A stretch of 64,000 bases of DNA from Klebsiella pneumoniae (GCA_945862145.1 CAMAXE010000020.1:1-64000); one strand, 5' to 3'; shown: positions 25,338 to 35,952, numbered from the stretch's first letter. Made by a program: numbers and translations. Notes: generated from the sequence alone by a model not told the origin.

Positions 25338-26888
25338 ATGGCCACACACGATAGAACTCCATTGCTCGTGGGCGTCGGTCAATACACCGACCACATGCAG
25401 GCCAGCAGCTATGCGGCGTTGTCGCCGCAAGCACTGGCCGCTCGGGCCTGCGCCGCTGCGCTCGCCGACACGGGCTGTACTGAACTGGCGCGGCATCTGG
25501 ACGTGATTGCGGCCGTACGCACCGTGGCCGATTCCGTGACCGAGCAGCAGCGCCGGGCGATGGCGCCCTTCGGCGGACCGGACAATTTCCCTCGCGCGGT
25601 CGCGCAGCGTATCGGGGCAAATCCGGCGCTCGCCATTTATTCGATCGCCTGCGGCGATGAGCCGCAGGTGCTGGTGGCGGAGATGTCACGGCGCATCCGC
25701 AACGGCGAATTCGAGGCCGCGTTGCTGTGCGGTGCCGAGGCAGCCGCCACCACGCGCAGCGCGCAGCGCGAGGGGCGCAGTATCGACTGGTCGGAAAACG
25801 TTGGCGGACAGTGCGAGGATCGCGGCCAGGGCACCGGGGACTTGCTGACGCCGGAGCTGGAAGCGCACGGCATGGACCTGCCGCTGTGGGTGTATCCGCT
25901 GTTCGAGAATCGCCGCCGTCACCTCTCCGGACAGCGCTCAGCGGACTATGCAGCCGGGATGGGCAGGCTGCTCGAGCGCTTCAATGCCGTGGCGGTGGGC
26001 AATCCGTATGCAACACACCGCGAGGCGCTGTCCGCGGAGCGGATAAGTACGGTCGCCCGCGACAACCGTCTGGTGTCGGAGCCGTACACGAAGTGGATGG
26101 TGGCCAAGGACGGGGTGAATCAGGGCGCGGCGCTGGTGCTGGTCTCGGCGGGTCTGGCGCGGCGCCTCGGCATTTCCGAGCAGCGCTGGGTCTACCCGCT
26201 CTCGCATGCGCAAGGGCTCGAACTGCCCATACTCGAACGCCCGGATCTCGCCGACTCTCCGGTGCTCAGGCAGGCCTACACGACGGCACTGGAGCGCGCG
26301 GGGATCATCGCCTCCGCCGTGAGCCATTTCGATCTCTACAGCTGTTTTCCTGTCGTCGTGTCATTGGCACTTGAAGCCTTGGGCATTGATGACACGGACC
26401 CGCGCGCGCTGACCGTAACGGGGGGTTTGCCGTTTTTCGGCGGGCCCGGGAACAACTACTCGATGCACGCGATCGCCTCCATGGCCGACGCCCTGCGGCA
26501 ACATCCGGGCGGTATCGGGCTCGTGGGCACCAACGGCGGCTATCTCTCGCGGCATGCGATAGGTGTATACAGCACGTCTGCACCGCGCCATGCGGATGGA
26601 TTCGAGCACAGCGAGTCTGCAATCAGCGTCAGCCAGAACCGGGCGCCGCCCTTCGAGCGCAGGCCCTTGGGAGACGGCATCATCGAGTCTTTCGTCGTAT
26701 TGCCCGGCGGCACCGGGCCAACGGGCGCGATCATTGGCAGGCTGGCGTCTTCCGGCAGCCGGTTTGTTGCGCGCTGCAGCGACACCAGCGCGGTGCGCCA
26801 GCGCATGCTCGAGGCGGACCCTATCGGCAAGCCGGTTACCGTGACGCAGAGCCGTGATCACGCGGAGTTTTCTTTCCTCGCCAACTGA
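25338..26888 (+). CDS. Thiolase family protein (SCP2/acetyl-CoA acetyltransferase-like, long form)
   Basis: A 516-residue thiolase-fold protein beginning TPLLVGVGQYTDH. It has the nucleophile-region segment IACGDEPQVL, GGPGNNYSMHAIA near the C-terminal active-site His, and a terminal extension with LPGGTGPTGAIIGRL. It belongs with the acetyl-CoA acetyltransferases of mycobacteria and proteobacteria that carry a C-terminal OB-like domain fused in place of a separate DUF35 protein. The reaction would be thiolytic or retro-Claisen cleavage of a beta-ketoacyl-CoA or aldol adduct. It is divergent from the acyl-CoA synthetase gene across 106 bases, which hold no strong promoter that I can recognise. 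Confidence 0.87.
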   Translation: MATHDRTPLLVGVGQYTDHMQASSYAALSPQALAARACAAALADTGCTELARHLDVIAAVRTVADSVTEQQRRAMAPFGGPDNFPRAVAQRIGANPALAIYSIACGDEPQVLVAEMSRRIRNGEFEAALLCGAEAAATTRSAQREGRSIDWSENVGGQCEDRGQGTGDLLTPELEAHGMDLPLWVYPLFENRRRHLSGQRSADYAAGMGRLLERFNAVAVGNPYATHREALSAERISTVARDNRLVSEPYTKWMVAKDGVNQGAALVLVSAGLARRLGISEQRWVYPLSHAQGLELPILERPDLADSPVLRQAYTTALERAGIIASAVSHFDLYSCFPVVVSLALEALGIDDTDPRALTVTGGLPFFGGPGNNYSMHAIASMADALRQHPGGIGLVGTNGGYLSRHAIGVYSTSAPRHADGFEHSESAISVSQNRAPPFERRPLGDGIIESFVVLPGGTGPTGAIIGRLASSGSRFVARCSDTSAVRQRMLEADPIGKPVTVTQSRDHAEFSFLAN

Positions 26889-26973
26889 AGCGCGAGCTCG
26901 GTGGAGCGATCCCGCAACACGCCGCTGGTGCTGACAGTGGAAGGCTAATAACGGCGTTCGAGAAAGAGAACAC

Positions 26974-27010
26974 AAAAAAAAGGGCGCCTGCCCGAAAGCA
27001 GACACCCTTG
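26974..27010 (-). terminator. Rho-independent terminator of katG
   Basis: On the minus strand the arms AAGGGTGTCTGC and GCAGGCGCCCTT pair, with two mismatches, around TTTCGG, and an eight-T run follows (plus-strand A run 26974-26981). A second GC-rich dyad (27019-27029 with 27033-27043) lies between it and the katG stop and could strengthen it. Confidence 0.88.
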
Positions 27011-27054
27011 AAAATCACCCCCGAGCCGGCACCCGGCCCGGGGTTATCGCAACA

Positions 27055-29283
<2,229 letters not shown>

Positions 29284-29370
29284 GGAGTCCTCCTTTGTTT
29301 AGCGGGTTGCTCGACGAGCCTGCAGTCTATGCCGGCAGGCAAACGCAGGTGATCGATTGATCTGATGGAC

Positions 29371-29384
29371 TTGATAGGCATCAA
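29371..29384. promoter_or_regulatory. Dyad TTGAT-AGGC-ATCAA upstream of katG
   Basis: A perfect 5-bp inverted repeat about 90 bases upstream of the katG start, in an AT-rich stretch also containing GATCGATTGATC. It is a candidate regulator site; it does not match the OxyR ATAG consensus well. Confidence 0.35.
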
Positions 29385-29476
29385 TGATCGAAGCCGGACC
29401 GGCACACGCGGGTTCCTGAGTGTGACCTCAGCAGCGAGTGGTAATTTTCTAACTCATCGCGGTTGTGCGTGACACC

Positions 29477-29525
29477 GTAACACTTACGAAATAACCTGCC
29501 CTCATCGTGTTACTTCAGGTAACAC
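29477..29525. promoter_or_regulatory. Operator-like GTAACAC/GTGTTAC repeats
   Basis: Three identical 7-bp half-sites: GTAACAC at 29477-29483, GTGTTAC at 29507-29513 and GTAACAC at 29519-29525. The last two form a perfect dyad around TTCAG. The two GTAACAC copies are 42 bases apart, four helical turns. They lie 43 bases before the small ORF at 29568 and about 195 bases from katG, in the divergent region. Confidence 0.6.
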
Positions 29526-29567
29526 ATAGGGCGGCAATACCGCTGCCAACCACTACCGAGGTGTCAA

Positions 29568-29699
29568 ATGGGATTCGCATTCGTCGCTCTCTTCGCCATG
29601 CTTGCCGCTTTCGACCGCCCCATCCCCCGCGGCCCGCAAGCAAGCAAATCCACCCCGGCGGCCGATCCGGCCACCGGCACCGGCACCGGGGGGGTCTGA
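29568..29699 (+). CDS. Small hydrophobic protein, 43 aa, unknown
   Basis: A 43-codon ORF with a good ribosome site (GAGGTG, 5 bases before ATG). The N-terminus MGFAFVALFAMLAAF is hydrophobic enough to be a membrane anchor or signal; the rest is Pro/Gly/Thr-rich and low-complexity. It is two bases from the next small ORF and lies directly downstream of the GTAACAC operator-like repeats. I recognise no family. Coding status rests on spacing, start context and the paired arrangement. Confidence 0.45.
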   Translation: MGFAFVALFAMLAAFDRPIPRGPQASKSTPAADPATGTGTGGV

Positions 29700-29701
29700 C
29701 C

Positions 29702-29830
29702 ATGACCGCCCTCTTCGCCCTTCTGTTCGGGATGCTGATAGCGGGAGCTGGCATCGCACTCGGCATCATGGCCTATGATCGCTCTCACGACAGGCAACAA
29801 TTGGCAGCACCGTGTTTGGCGGACGACTGA
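29702..29830 (+). CDS. Small single-span membrane protein, 42 aa, unknown
   Basis: A 42-codon ORF beginning MTALFALLFGMLIAGAGIALGIMAYDRSHD. Residues 3-24 form one transmembrane helix, followed by a charged cytoplasmic-type tail. It starts two bases after the preceding small ORF and overlaps the GTG start of the flavoprotein gene by 19 bases, so the three may be translated in series. No family is recognised. The size resembles small subunits or regulators of membrane enzymes, but nothing in the neighbourhood identifies a partner. Confidence 0.5.
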   Translation: MTALFALLFGMLIAGAGIALGIMAYDRSHDRQQLAAPCLADD

Positions 29831-30810
29831 ACCCTCGCATAGCCGTTATCGGGGCCGGCATCGCCGGCTTGGCGGCCTCCCGCGAACTCGCCGGGCATGG
29901 ACGAGTGACGGTATTCGAGAAGTCCCGGGGTGTGGGGGGCCGCATGGCCTCCCGCCACCTCGAGCCGTGGCAATTTGATCACGGCACCCAGTTTTTCACC
30001 GCCCGCAAACCGGAGTTCCGCGCGCTCCTGGCACCGCTGCTCGATAGCGGTCTGGTGCGCGAGTGGACGGGCAGCGTGGTCTACCTGGAGGCCGCGGAGC
30101 GTCCGCGCAAGCGCCTCTGGTTCGAACCGCACTATGTGGCCTGCCCCGGCATGAATGCCCTGTGCAAAACCCTCGCTACCGACCTCGATATCCGGACGGG
30201 CATCGAGGTCGCGCCGCTCGACGCGCGGGGACCGGATGGCTGGGAACTCCTGAGCAGCACGGGCGAATCGCTGGGGCACTTCGACCTGGTGCTGTCCACC
30301 GCTCCTTCACCCCAGACAATCCGGCTGCTGGAGAATCATCTGCCAATCGATGCAGGCCTCCGCTCCGTGCGTTACCGCGCCTGCTTTGCGCTGATGGTCG
30401 GCTTTGCCGAACCGTGGCGGGCCACGTGGATTGCCGGCAAGGCGCGTGACAACCCCATCGAGTGGATCGCCGCACAGTCCACACGCCCGGGGCGCGAGAT
30501 GCCCGCAGCGCTGGTGGCGCACGCGAGCGCCGACTGGTCCGACGCCAACGTGGAGCGGGACCTGGCGCAGGTGCAGCAGGAATTGAGCGCTGCCACAGGT
30601 GCGCTCACGGGCCTCGACATGAACCGCAGCACGCATATGGCATTGCACCGCTGGCGCTATGCGCTGGTGGATGCCGAGACCGCAGCCACCGAGCCATTCA
30701 TCGATATGTCCGCAGGAATTGCCGCCACCGGCGACTGGTGCGCGGCCTCGCGCATCGAGGACGCCTGGTTGGCAGGACGGCATTTGGCGAAGGCGCTGCT
30801 CGCACGCTAA
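29812..30810 (+). CDS. FAD/NAD(P)-binding oxidoreductase, renalase-like (COG3380 type)
   Basis: A 332-residue flavoprotein. The N-terminal motif IAVIGAGIAGLAASREL binds FAD, followed by FEKSRGVGGRMASR and the group-specific FDHGTQFFTARKPEF. The end, ATGDWCAASRIEDAWLAGRHLAKALL, is the usual FAD-contacting C-terminus of amine-oxidase-like proteins. It starts at a GTG within the preceding small ORF. The reaction is unknown; related proteins are annotated as amine oxidases or renalases and often sit near stress genes, consistent with katG upstream. It converges on the DUF2894 gene 39 bases away. Confidence 0.85.
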   Translation: MFGGRLNPRIAVIGAGIAGLAASRELAGHGRVTVFEKSRGVGGRMASRHLEPWQFDHGTQFFTARKPEFRALLAPLLDSGLVREWTGSVVYLEAAERPRKRLWFEPHYVACPGMNALCKTLATDLDIRTGIEVAPLDARGPDGWELLSSTGESLGHFDLVLSTAPSPQTIRLLENHLPIDAGLRSVRYRACFALMVGFAEPWRATWIAGKARDNPIEWIAAQSTRPGREMPAALVAHASADWSDANVERDLAQVQQELSAATGALTGLDMNRSTHMALHRWRYALVDAETAATEPFIDMSAGIAATGDWCAASRIEDAWLAGRHLAKALLAR

Positions 30811-30849
30811 AACACGCCTTCCCGCATCAAGGCGCCGCGGCGCAACCGA

Positions 30850-31566
30850 TCACTCCGGCAATCGCTTCAGCGTACGCACCCGCCGCGCAGGCTTTGGCTT
30901 GGCGCCTACCGTCGTGCGCTTCAGTCGGCCGTAGGCGCGGTCCAGCCAGAGCAAAGACTCGGCGTGCGACAGGAAGTGACGCAGGTAATCCGGCGACAGC
31001 TCGCGCATCAAGGTGAGGGACCGCAGCATCAATTTGTGTCCGTTCAGCGGCCCGGCACCCTCGGGGCCACGGTCGATGGCAAGCTCCACGGCATCATCCG
31101 CACTGATTCTGGACCAAGCCTCCTTGAATCGCTGCGCATTTTTGAGCTCGGGCCACAGCTCCCCCGTTGCCGCAAGCGGAGCAGCGTCCGCGTCTTCTCC
31201 CGCAATCTCTGTGACATCACGGATATAGCGGTTCAGCACCGCCAAGGGCGCCTCTGGCGCCAGCCCCTGACCATCCGAGGGAACATCGGCCACGGCGGTG
31301 TCATCACCACGAGGGGCACCCCGTGACCGCTCAGCTACGCGCCGGGCGCAGTCGGCCAAGGCAACCCGGAGTTTGCCATGCAGGAGCCGACGCACCGCCT
31401 CGGGCGCCGCCTGCATACGCGACGCAAGCGCTTCGACGTACTGAAACAGCACCGGCTCGTATTGCGCAGCGTCCGCCTCGCGCAGAATCTGGAGCAACGC
31501 CAGCACGCTCGCCTCTGCATCCGCCGGCAGAAGTCCGGGCCCCTCGCCCGTCGCGCGTTCACTCAT
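30850..31566 (-). CDS. DUF2894 domain protein, last gene of the motor-like operon
   Basis: A 238-residue soluble protein with no membrane segment. It has an Ala/Glu/Arg-rich helical N-terminus and a conserved-looking C-terminal half (YIRDVTEIAGEDADAAP, LKNAQRFKEAWSRISADDAVELAIDRGPEGAGPLNGHKLMLRSLTLMRELSPDYLRHFLSHAESLLWLD) ending in a basic tail. This C-terminal region matches what I know of DUF2894, whose function is unknown. The start ATG at 31564-31566 overlaps the OmpA-domain gene by 8 bases. Its invariant coupling to DUF3348, DUF802 and OmpA genes suggests it is a cytoplasmic partner of the membrane complex. Confidence 0.8.
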   Translation of the reverse strand: MSERATGEGPGLLPADAEASVLALLQILREADAAQYEPVLFQYVEALASRMQAAPEAVRRLLHGKLRVALADCARRVAERSRGAPRGDDTAVADVPSDGQGLAPEAPLAVLNRYIRDVTEIAGEDADAAPLAATGELWPELKNAQRFKEAWSRISADDAVELAIDRGPEGAGPLNGHKLMLRSLTLMRELSPDYLRHFLSHAESLLWLDRAYGRLKRTTVGAKPKPARRVRTLKRLPE

Positions 31567-32212
31567 CGCCAGACACTCCCGCGGCGCGCGCACGGGGCAC
31601 TGGCGCCATTTCCACCCGGCGATTTCGCGCGCGGCCGGCCTCATCGCTGTTGGATGCCACCGGTTGCTCGGCGCCGAAGGCCGCACTGAACACGCTCGCG
31701 GCCGGCATCCCCGCCTCGATCAGCGCGCGTGTCACGGTGAGCGCGCGCTGGGCCGAGAGATCCAGGTTGTCGGTGAAACGCCGGTTGCCCTCGAGCACGG
31801 GTCGGTCGTCAGTGAAGCCGCTCACCATCAGCATGTCATCGCGCACACCGAGATATACCCGCAACGCCGGCACCAGGGTCTTCAACAACTGGCGGCCCTC
31901 CGGGCGCAGCGCGTCGGAGTTGACGGGAAACAGCACGCTGCCGCTGATACCGATGCGTCCGTTATCGAGCGTCACCCGGCCTGACTGCAGCGGGCCGGCC
32001 AGTGCTTGCTCCAGCGCCATGCGGCGCTGCTCCTCCTGCTGCCGCTTGGCCGTCTCGGCCGCCAGCGTGGCGCTGAGATCCATCTGCGCCACCAGCACGC
32101 CCATCAGGATCAGCACGAACACGCCAAGCAGGCCCGACATCAGGTCCCCGAACACGGCCCAGACCGGTGCGGCCTGCGCGATGCCGTCTTCGCTGTCGTC
32201 CGGATCCATCAT
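31559..32212 (-). CDS. MotB/OmpA-like stator protein
   Basis: A 217-residue protein with a MotB/ZorB layout: a short cytoplasmic start, one transmembrane helix (about 19-40, VFGDLMSGLLGVFVLILMGVL) carrying an Asp at 23 in a GDLM context, a short linker, and a periplasmic OmpA/peptidoglycan-binding domain (about 80-205). That domain includes GFTDDRPV, NLDLSAQRA and NRRVE. The membrane Asp in DLM is the hallmark of the ion-carrying residue in MotB-type stators. It overlaps the DUF802 gene (ATGA) upstream and the DUF2894 gene downstream. Flagellar MotB is unlikely because no flagellar genes are near and the partner is a long-tailed DUF802 protein. Confidence 0.9.
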   Translation of the reverse strand: MMDPDDSEDGIAQAAPVWAVFGDLMSGLLGVFVLILMGVLVAQMDLSATLAAETAKRQQEEQRRMALEQALAGPLQSGRVTLDNGRIGISGSVLFPVNSDALRPEGRQLLKTLVPALRVYLGVRDDMLMVSGFTDDRPVLEGNRRFTDNLDLSAQRALTVTRALIEAGMPAASVFSAAFGAEQPVASNSDEAGRARNRRVEMAPVPRARAAGVSGDE

Positions 32213-34275
32213 CCGGCAGGTCCCTCATCGGATGCCGCCGGCCTGCCGTGCAGGCGACGCAGATCCTGGACGATGCCCTGCTGCGCACCGATGCTGAGGT
32301 CGATCACCTCGCGCGCCTGCGCCACGTAGTACGCGAGCTGCTCGTCGCTGCGCGTCATCGACTGGCCGATAGCGCGCTCGACGTGCTGCAGGCTCTCGAC
32401 CAGCTTCTCGTTGCTGGCACTGAAGAGCGCCGCGCCATGCGCGAAGGCCTCGCCGAGGGACGCGAGATCGATGGCGCTACCCGCGACTTGTACGGCCACC
32501 GCCTCGGTGCGCGTGGTCTGGATACCGAGCGTGTCAGCGAATTGGCGACCGACCTGCTCTAGCGTCCCCGAGGCAGAGGTCACGAGCGTCTCGATGGCCG
32601 CCCGTTGCTCGCCGGTGGCGAGGTGCACCGCCTGCAGCAGGGCACCGAGACCCTCGATCAGCGTGGCGCGCTCCTGCAGCGCCAGGTTGTCGCGCGCGGT
32701 GAGATGGCTCATCTCCTCACGCAGCTGCGCGATCACCTGGGCGGCGGCACGCGGCACCTCAGCCGCAGTTTGTAGCAGACGGGCAAGCGGACTTTCGAGC
32801 GCGCCACCGAGCGTGGCGAGTTGGACGGAGAGCGCGGCCTGCAGTTCGCCGAGCCGGATCACGGCCGCCTGCCCGCGCTCGGCCTCCTCGCCACGCAGCG
32901 TGCCGAGTTCGGCTCGCCACAGCGCGGCCAACTGGTCCATGCGCGCGCCCTGCTGCTCAACCCAGCGCGCCTCGGACTCGCGGTGCGAGCGCAACACGGC
33001 CTCGGACTGCTCCAGCAGGCGGGCCACATCACCCTGAATGCGAGCTGCCTGATCGCCGCTGCGTTCGGCAATGGAGGCCGCGGTGGATTCCAGCGTCTGG
33101 CACAACGCCTGCTGCCGTGCATCCGATGCGGTCGCCACACGCTCCCATTGCTCCTGCAGCGTGACGGCCGTGGACTCGAGGGACTGCACCCAGGCGTCTC
33201 TCGCCTGCTGGTCGGCATACGCCTGCTCCGCGCGCGCTTGCGCCAAGCTCTGCTGCACACCCAACAGCAAGGACGCAGTGCGCTGCTCGGCGCTGTCGAC
33301 CGATGCCTCCAGTGCGCCACCCACGCCAGCGACGAGCCGTTCATGCGCGTGGCGGGATTCCTCCGCGAGCGCCCGCATGGCGGACTCCACAACCGGCGCG
33401 ACGCTCTCTCCAGCCACCCGCGCACCGGCAGCGAGACTGTCGCGAAGGGACTGCTCCACGCTGCTCGCAAGCCCGGTGTAGGCCACGCTCGCCTCGCGGT
33501 GGAACTGCTCCTGCCGACCGAGGAGTTGTTCGTCGAGCCGCTGGCTGCGATGCTCGGTCTGCTCAATCAGTACGTGTAGCTGCCGGGCGACATCCGGCAG
33601 TACTTGCGCCTGCGATTGCAGGGCGCGATAGGTCTCCTGACGCTGGTGTAGCAGCGAAAAAGGCCGGAAAACACCAGCAATCTGTAGATCCAGCTGCTGC
33701 ACCACGGACAATCGCTCGCGGCGACTGATGACCGACATCAGCCCCAGCATGGCCGAGCTGGCCACCCCTGCCACGGAGGTGCCGAACGAAAACGCCAGCC
33801 CCTTGATGGGGCCCGCGAGCGCCTGACGTATCACCTGCAGATCGGCCGAGCCCTCCAGCGCGAGCACCGCACCCTTGAAGGTGACAACGACTCCCAGAAA
33901 GGTGCCGAGCATCCCGAGCATCACCAGCAGGCCAAGCAGATAGGGGGTGAGAACCAGCCCTGGCAAGGCAACACGCTCACCCTCGATACGCAGACCCACC
34001 GCAGCGCGCAACGACGGATCCACCCGGAACAGCCAGTCCGACAGCGCAGGCAGCGGCTGCGGCACCGCAGCCAGGGCCGCGGCAAGCGAATTCGTCTGGG
34101 CGCGAAAGCGGACAATCTCGGAGGCACCCAGCACATAGGCCGCACCGATCATCGCGGTGACGGCGAGCGCGATCACGCTGGAGCCAACGAAACCCACACC
34201 CACCCAGAGCACGGCTCCGAGCCCGAACACAAAGGCCGTGAGCACCGCAGTGATGCCGATGAGAGAGCTGATCAT
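32209..34275 (-). CDS. DUF802-type MotA/TolQ/ExbB-like channel with long coiled-coil tail
   Basis: A 688-residue protein with four predicted membrane helices in the first 185 residues (about 4-27, 30-50, 108-130, 158-183). The third and fourth carry the MotA/ExbB-type sequences LGMLGTFLGVVVTF and GLAFSFGTSVAGVASSAML. From about 205 to the end it is one long, Ala/Glu/Gln/Arg-rich predicted coiled coil of some 480 residues, without Pro breaks until the end. This is the organisation of ZorA, the tail-bearing motor subunit of Zorya. With the Asp-bearing OmpA protein next door it should form a proton- or sodium-driven complex in the inner membrane. Coupled by ATGA to both neighbours. Confidence 0.88.
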   Translation of the reverse strand: MISSLIGITAVLTAFVFGLGAVLWVGVGFVGSSVIALAVTAMIGAAYVLGASEIVRFRAQTNSLAAALAAVPQPLPALSDWLFRVDPSLRAAVGLRIEGERVALPGLVLTPYLLGLLVMLGMLGTFLGVVVTFKGAVLALEGSADLQVIRQALAGPIKGLAFSFGTSVAGVASSAMLGLMSVISRRERLSVVQQLDLQIAGVFRPFSLLHQRQETYRALQSQAQVLPDVARQLHVLIEQTEHRSQRLDEQLLGRQEQFHREASVAYTGLASSVEQSLRDSLAAGARVAGESVAPVVESAMRALAEESRHAHERLVAGVGGALEASVDSAEQRTASLLLGVQQSLAQARAEQAYADQQARDAWVQSLESTAVTLQEQWERVATASDARQQALCQTLESTAASIAERSGDQAARIQGDVARLLEQSEAVLRSHRESEARWVEQQGARMDQLAALWRAELGTLRGEEAERGQAAVIRLGELQAALSVQLATLGGALESPLARLLQTAAEVPRAAAQVIAQLREEMSHLTARDNLALQERATLIEGLGALLQAVHLATGEQRAAIETLVTSASGTLEQVGRQFADTLGIQTTRTEAVAVQVAGSAIDLASLGEAFAHGAALFSASNEKLVESLQHVERAIGQSMTRSDEQLAYYVAQAREVIDLSIGAQQGIVQDLRRLHGRPAASDEGPAG

Positions 34276-34958
34276 GGCTGAGACTTCGCATCGGTGTTGA
34301 GGGCGTAGAGCATGCCGAGCAGGGGTTGCAGGCGCGTCTCGAGCTCGGCGAGCAGCGCCGCCTGCAGGTCCTGGCGAAAAGTATCGAGCCAGGCAAGGGG
34401 CAGCGGGACCAGTCCGAGGGCATCGGGCTGCTGCCGGTGTAACTGCTCGAAGCGCTCCTTGAGAAACAGCGGAACCGTGGACAGCAGTTTTTGTTCGCGC
34501 GCCCCGTAGAGCTGCTGCATCACGCCATCGAGCATTGCCAGCTGCGCCAGCGTGGGCGAGGCGGCGCTCAGGGCCTGGCGCAGACGGGCACGCAGGCCAT
34601 CGATGCTGCCCTGCATGCTGCGCTGCTGACCGAGATAGCGACGGTGATGGGGCGCAAAGCCCGCATCCGGATCCGGTTGGGCATAGGACTCACCGGCGCT
34701 GATCAGTCCTTGCAGCGAGACACGCAGCCGTCGCAGTTCCTCGGTCAACTCGGCGGCCGTTGCCCCGGCCACCGTCTCTGGAGCCGGCCCCGAGGCGATG
34801 GACTGCTGCGCCGCGTGCAGGGTGACCACGTCATGAACGCCGAGCCATTGCCCAAGGCGTTCGGCCACTTCCTGCCGTGAGGCCTCCGCATCCAGCGGGA
34901 TCCAGTTGTCGAGCAAGCGCACCAGTCGCGAGCTGCCGGCATTCCTGCGCAAAAACAC
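34272..34958 (-). CDS. DUF3348 domain protein, first gene of the motor-like operon
   Basis: A 228-residue soluble helical protein (SSRLVRLLDNWIPLDAEASRQEVAERLGQWLGVHDVVTLHAAQQ at the start, LKERFEQLHRQQP and WLDTFRQDLQAALLAELETRLQPLLGMLYAL at the end). It matches the DUF3348 pattern as I know it; the function is undescribed. GTG start at 34956-34958; the ribosome site is poor, so a slightly later start is possible. The stop overlaps the DUF802 ATG (ATGA). A perfect -10 hexamer lies about 100 bases upstream. It probably binds the cytoplasmic tail or regulates the complex. Confidence 0.8.
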   Translation of the reverse strand: MFLRRNAGSSRLVRLLDNWIPLDAEASRQEVAERLGQWLGVHDVVTLHAAQQSIASGPAPETVAGATAAELTEELRRLRVSLQGLISAGESYAQPDPDAGFAPHHRRYLGQQRSMQGSIDGLRARLRQALSAASPTLAQLAMLDGVMQQLYGAREQKLLSTVPLFLKERFEQLHRQQPDALGLVPLPLAWLDTFRQDLQAALLAELETRLQPLLGMLYALNTDAKSQP

Positions 34959-35057
34959 TCCCCGGCCCGCACATGGGGCTCGTCAGGCTATTGATGATTG
35001 TTAGCGGGCGCGCAGCCAGCACTTGCGCGCCCAACCGGCTGGCGCCGGAGCGGGCGG

Positions 35058-35063
35058 ATTATA
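35058..35063 (-). promoter_or_regulatory. -10 element (TATAAT) for the motor-like operon
   Basis: A perfect TATAAT on the minus strand, about 100 bases before the DUF3348 start. The -35 region is poor, so the promoter may need an activator. It lies in the 178-base gap after the methyltransferase gene and would let the operon be expressed independently. Confidence 0.45.
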
Positions 35064-35136
35064 GAGGCGGAGCGCCTGCGAATCTCGATGTCGCCGCCTG
35101 CCGGAGGCAGGAAATACCCGGCGCCCTGCCCCGTCC

Positions 35137-35952
35137 TCAGTTCTTCAGCGCCAGCACACCATCCCCGTTGAACTCGGTGGCAAATCCGGCGCGCCGCAAA
35201 CGCTGCGCGACCTCGGCCGGCAGGTCGCGCCCGCTGCTCAGCTTGTTCGGCGATCCGGTGTAGTGGAACACGCGTCCCTTGCGCTTCAGCACCCGCGCCA
35301 TCTGATCGTAGAAGCGCTGCGAGTAGAGATCTCCGGCGATGCCGAACCGCGGCGGGTCGTGCAGGATGGCGTCGAAAGAACCCGTCGCAAGCTGCACTAT
35401 CTCTGCTGCCACATCGCCCTGGGTCAAGGACAGGCGCGCATCGGCGCCGGGCGACCAGGGGTTAAGCGTGCGCAGCCAGATGACATCGGGGTTCAGCTCG
35501 AAAGACACCACGCGCGCGGCCTGCCCGCGCAAACACCATGCCGCGAAGTACCCCAGCCCACCGCAGGTATCAAGGATGAGTTTGTCGCGCGGGCGGATGA
35601 GACCGACCTTGCGCTCGGCATCCGCGTAGGGCGAGACCTGCGCCGTGGGCAACATCTTGATGCCGTCGATTTCAAAGGTCGGGGGGCCCCACGGCGTGGG
35701 AACGAGCTTGATCAGGGAGCCCGTGAACCGCGCCACCGGCTCGAAGCTGCCGTCTGTCCAGTAGTAAACCGTCCGGTCCTTGCAGGCCTCCATCCACGGA
35801 AATCGCAGGCCTTGCCAGGTCCAACCCGCGCTATCGACCTCGACCGTGGTGATGGATCGGCCGAGATCGAGCGAGCACTCGGCCGTCAGCGCGCCGGATT
35901 CCACGCAAGCACGCATGGCCTCGTGCACCGTCTGCGTCAACAAGGGTCCCAT
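35137..35952 (-). CDS. Class I SAM-dependent methyltransferase (COG2521-like)
   Basis: A 271-residue protein. Its C-terminal half is a Rossmann methyltransferase: motif I LILDTCGGLGYFA (125-137), acidic strand-2 end FELNPD (151-156), motif IV LHDPPRFG (197-204), then VLKRKGRVFHYTG. The N-terminal 110 residues form a separate beta-rich segment (FTGSLIKLVPTPWGPPTFEIDGIKM). The group is annotated as predicted methyltransferases without a defined substrate; the DPP motif suggests N-methylation of a base or amide. It is upstream and codirectional with the motor-like operon, 178 bases away, and downstream of the rubredoxin gene. A link to either is unproven. Confidence 0.8.
   Translation of the reverse strand: MGPLLTQTVHEAMRACVESGALTAECSLDLGRSITTVEVDSAGWTWQGLRFPWMEACKDRTVYYWTDGSFEPVARFTGSLIKLVPTPWGPPTFEIDGIKMLPTAQVSPYADAERKVGLIRPRDKLILDTCGGLGYFAAWCLRGQAARVVSFELNPDVIWLRTLNPWSPGADARLSLTQGDVAAEIVQLATGSFDAILHDPPRFGIAGDLYSQRFYDQMARVLKRKGRVFHYTGSPNKLSSGRDLPAEVAQRLRRAGFATEFNGDGVLALKN

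Noticed and set aside
30850-34958. Calling the motor-like operon a true Zorya system
   Set aside because: ZorC/ZorD or ZorE nuclease/helicase partners are absent and the accessory genes are DUF3348 and DUF2894. Only the motor pair resembles Zorya, so I report it as an architecture, not as Zorya.
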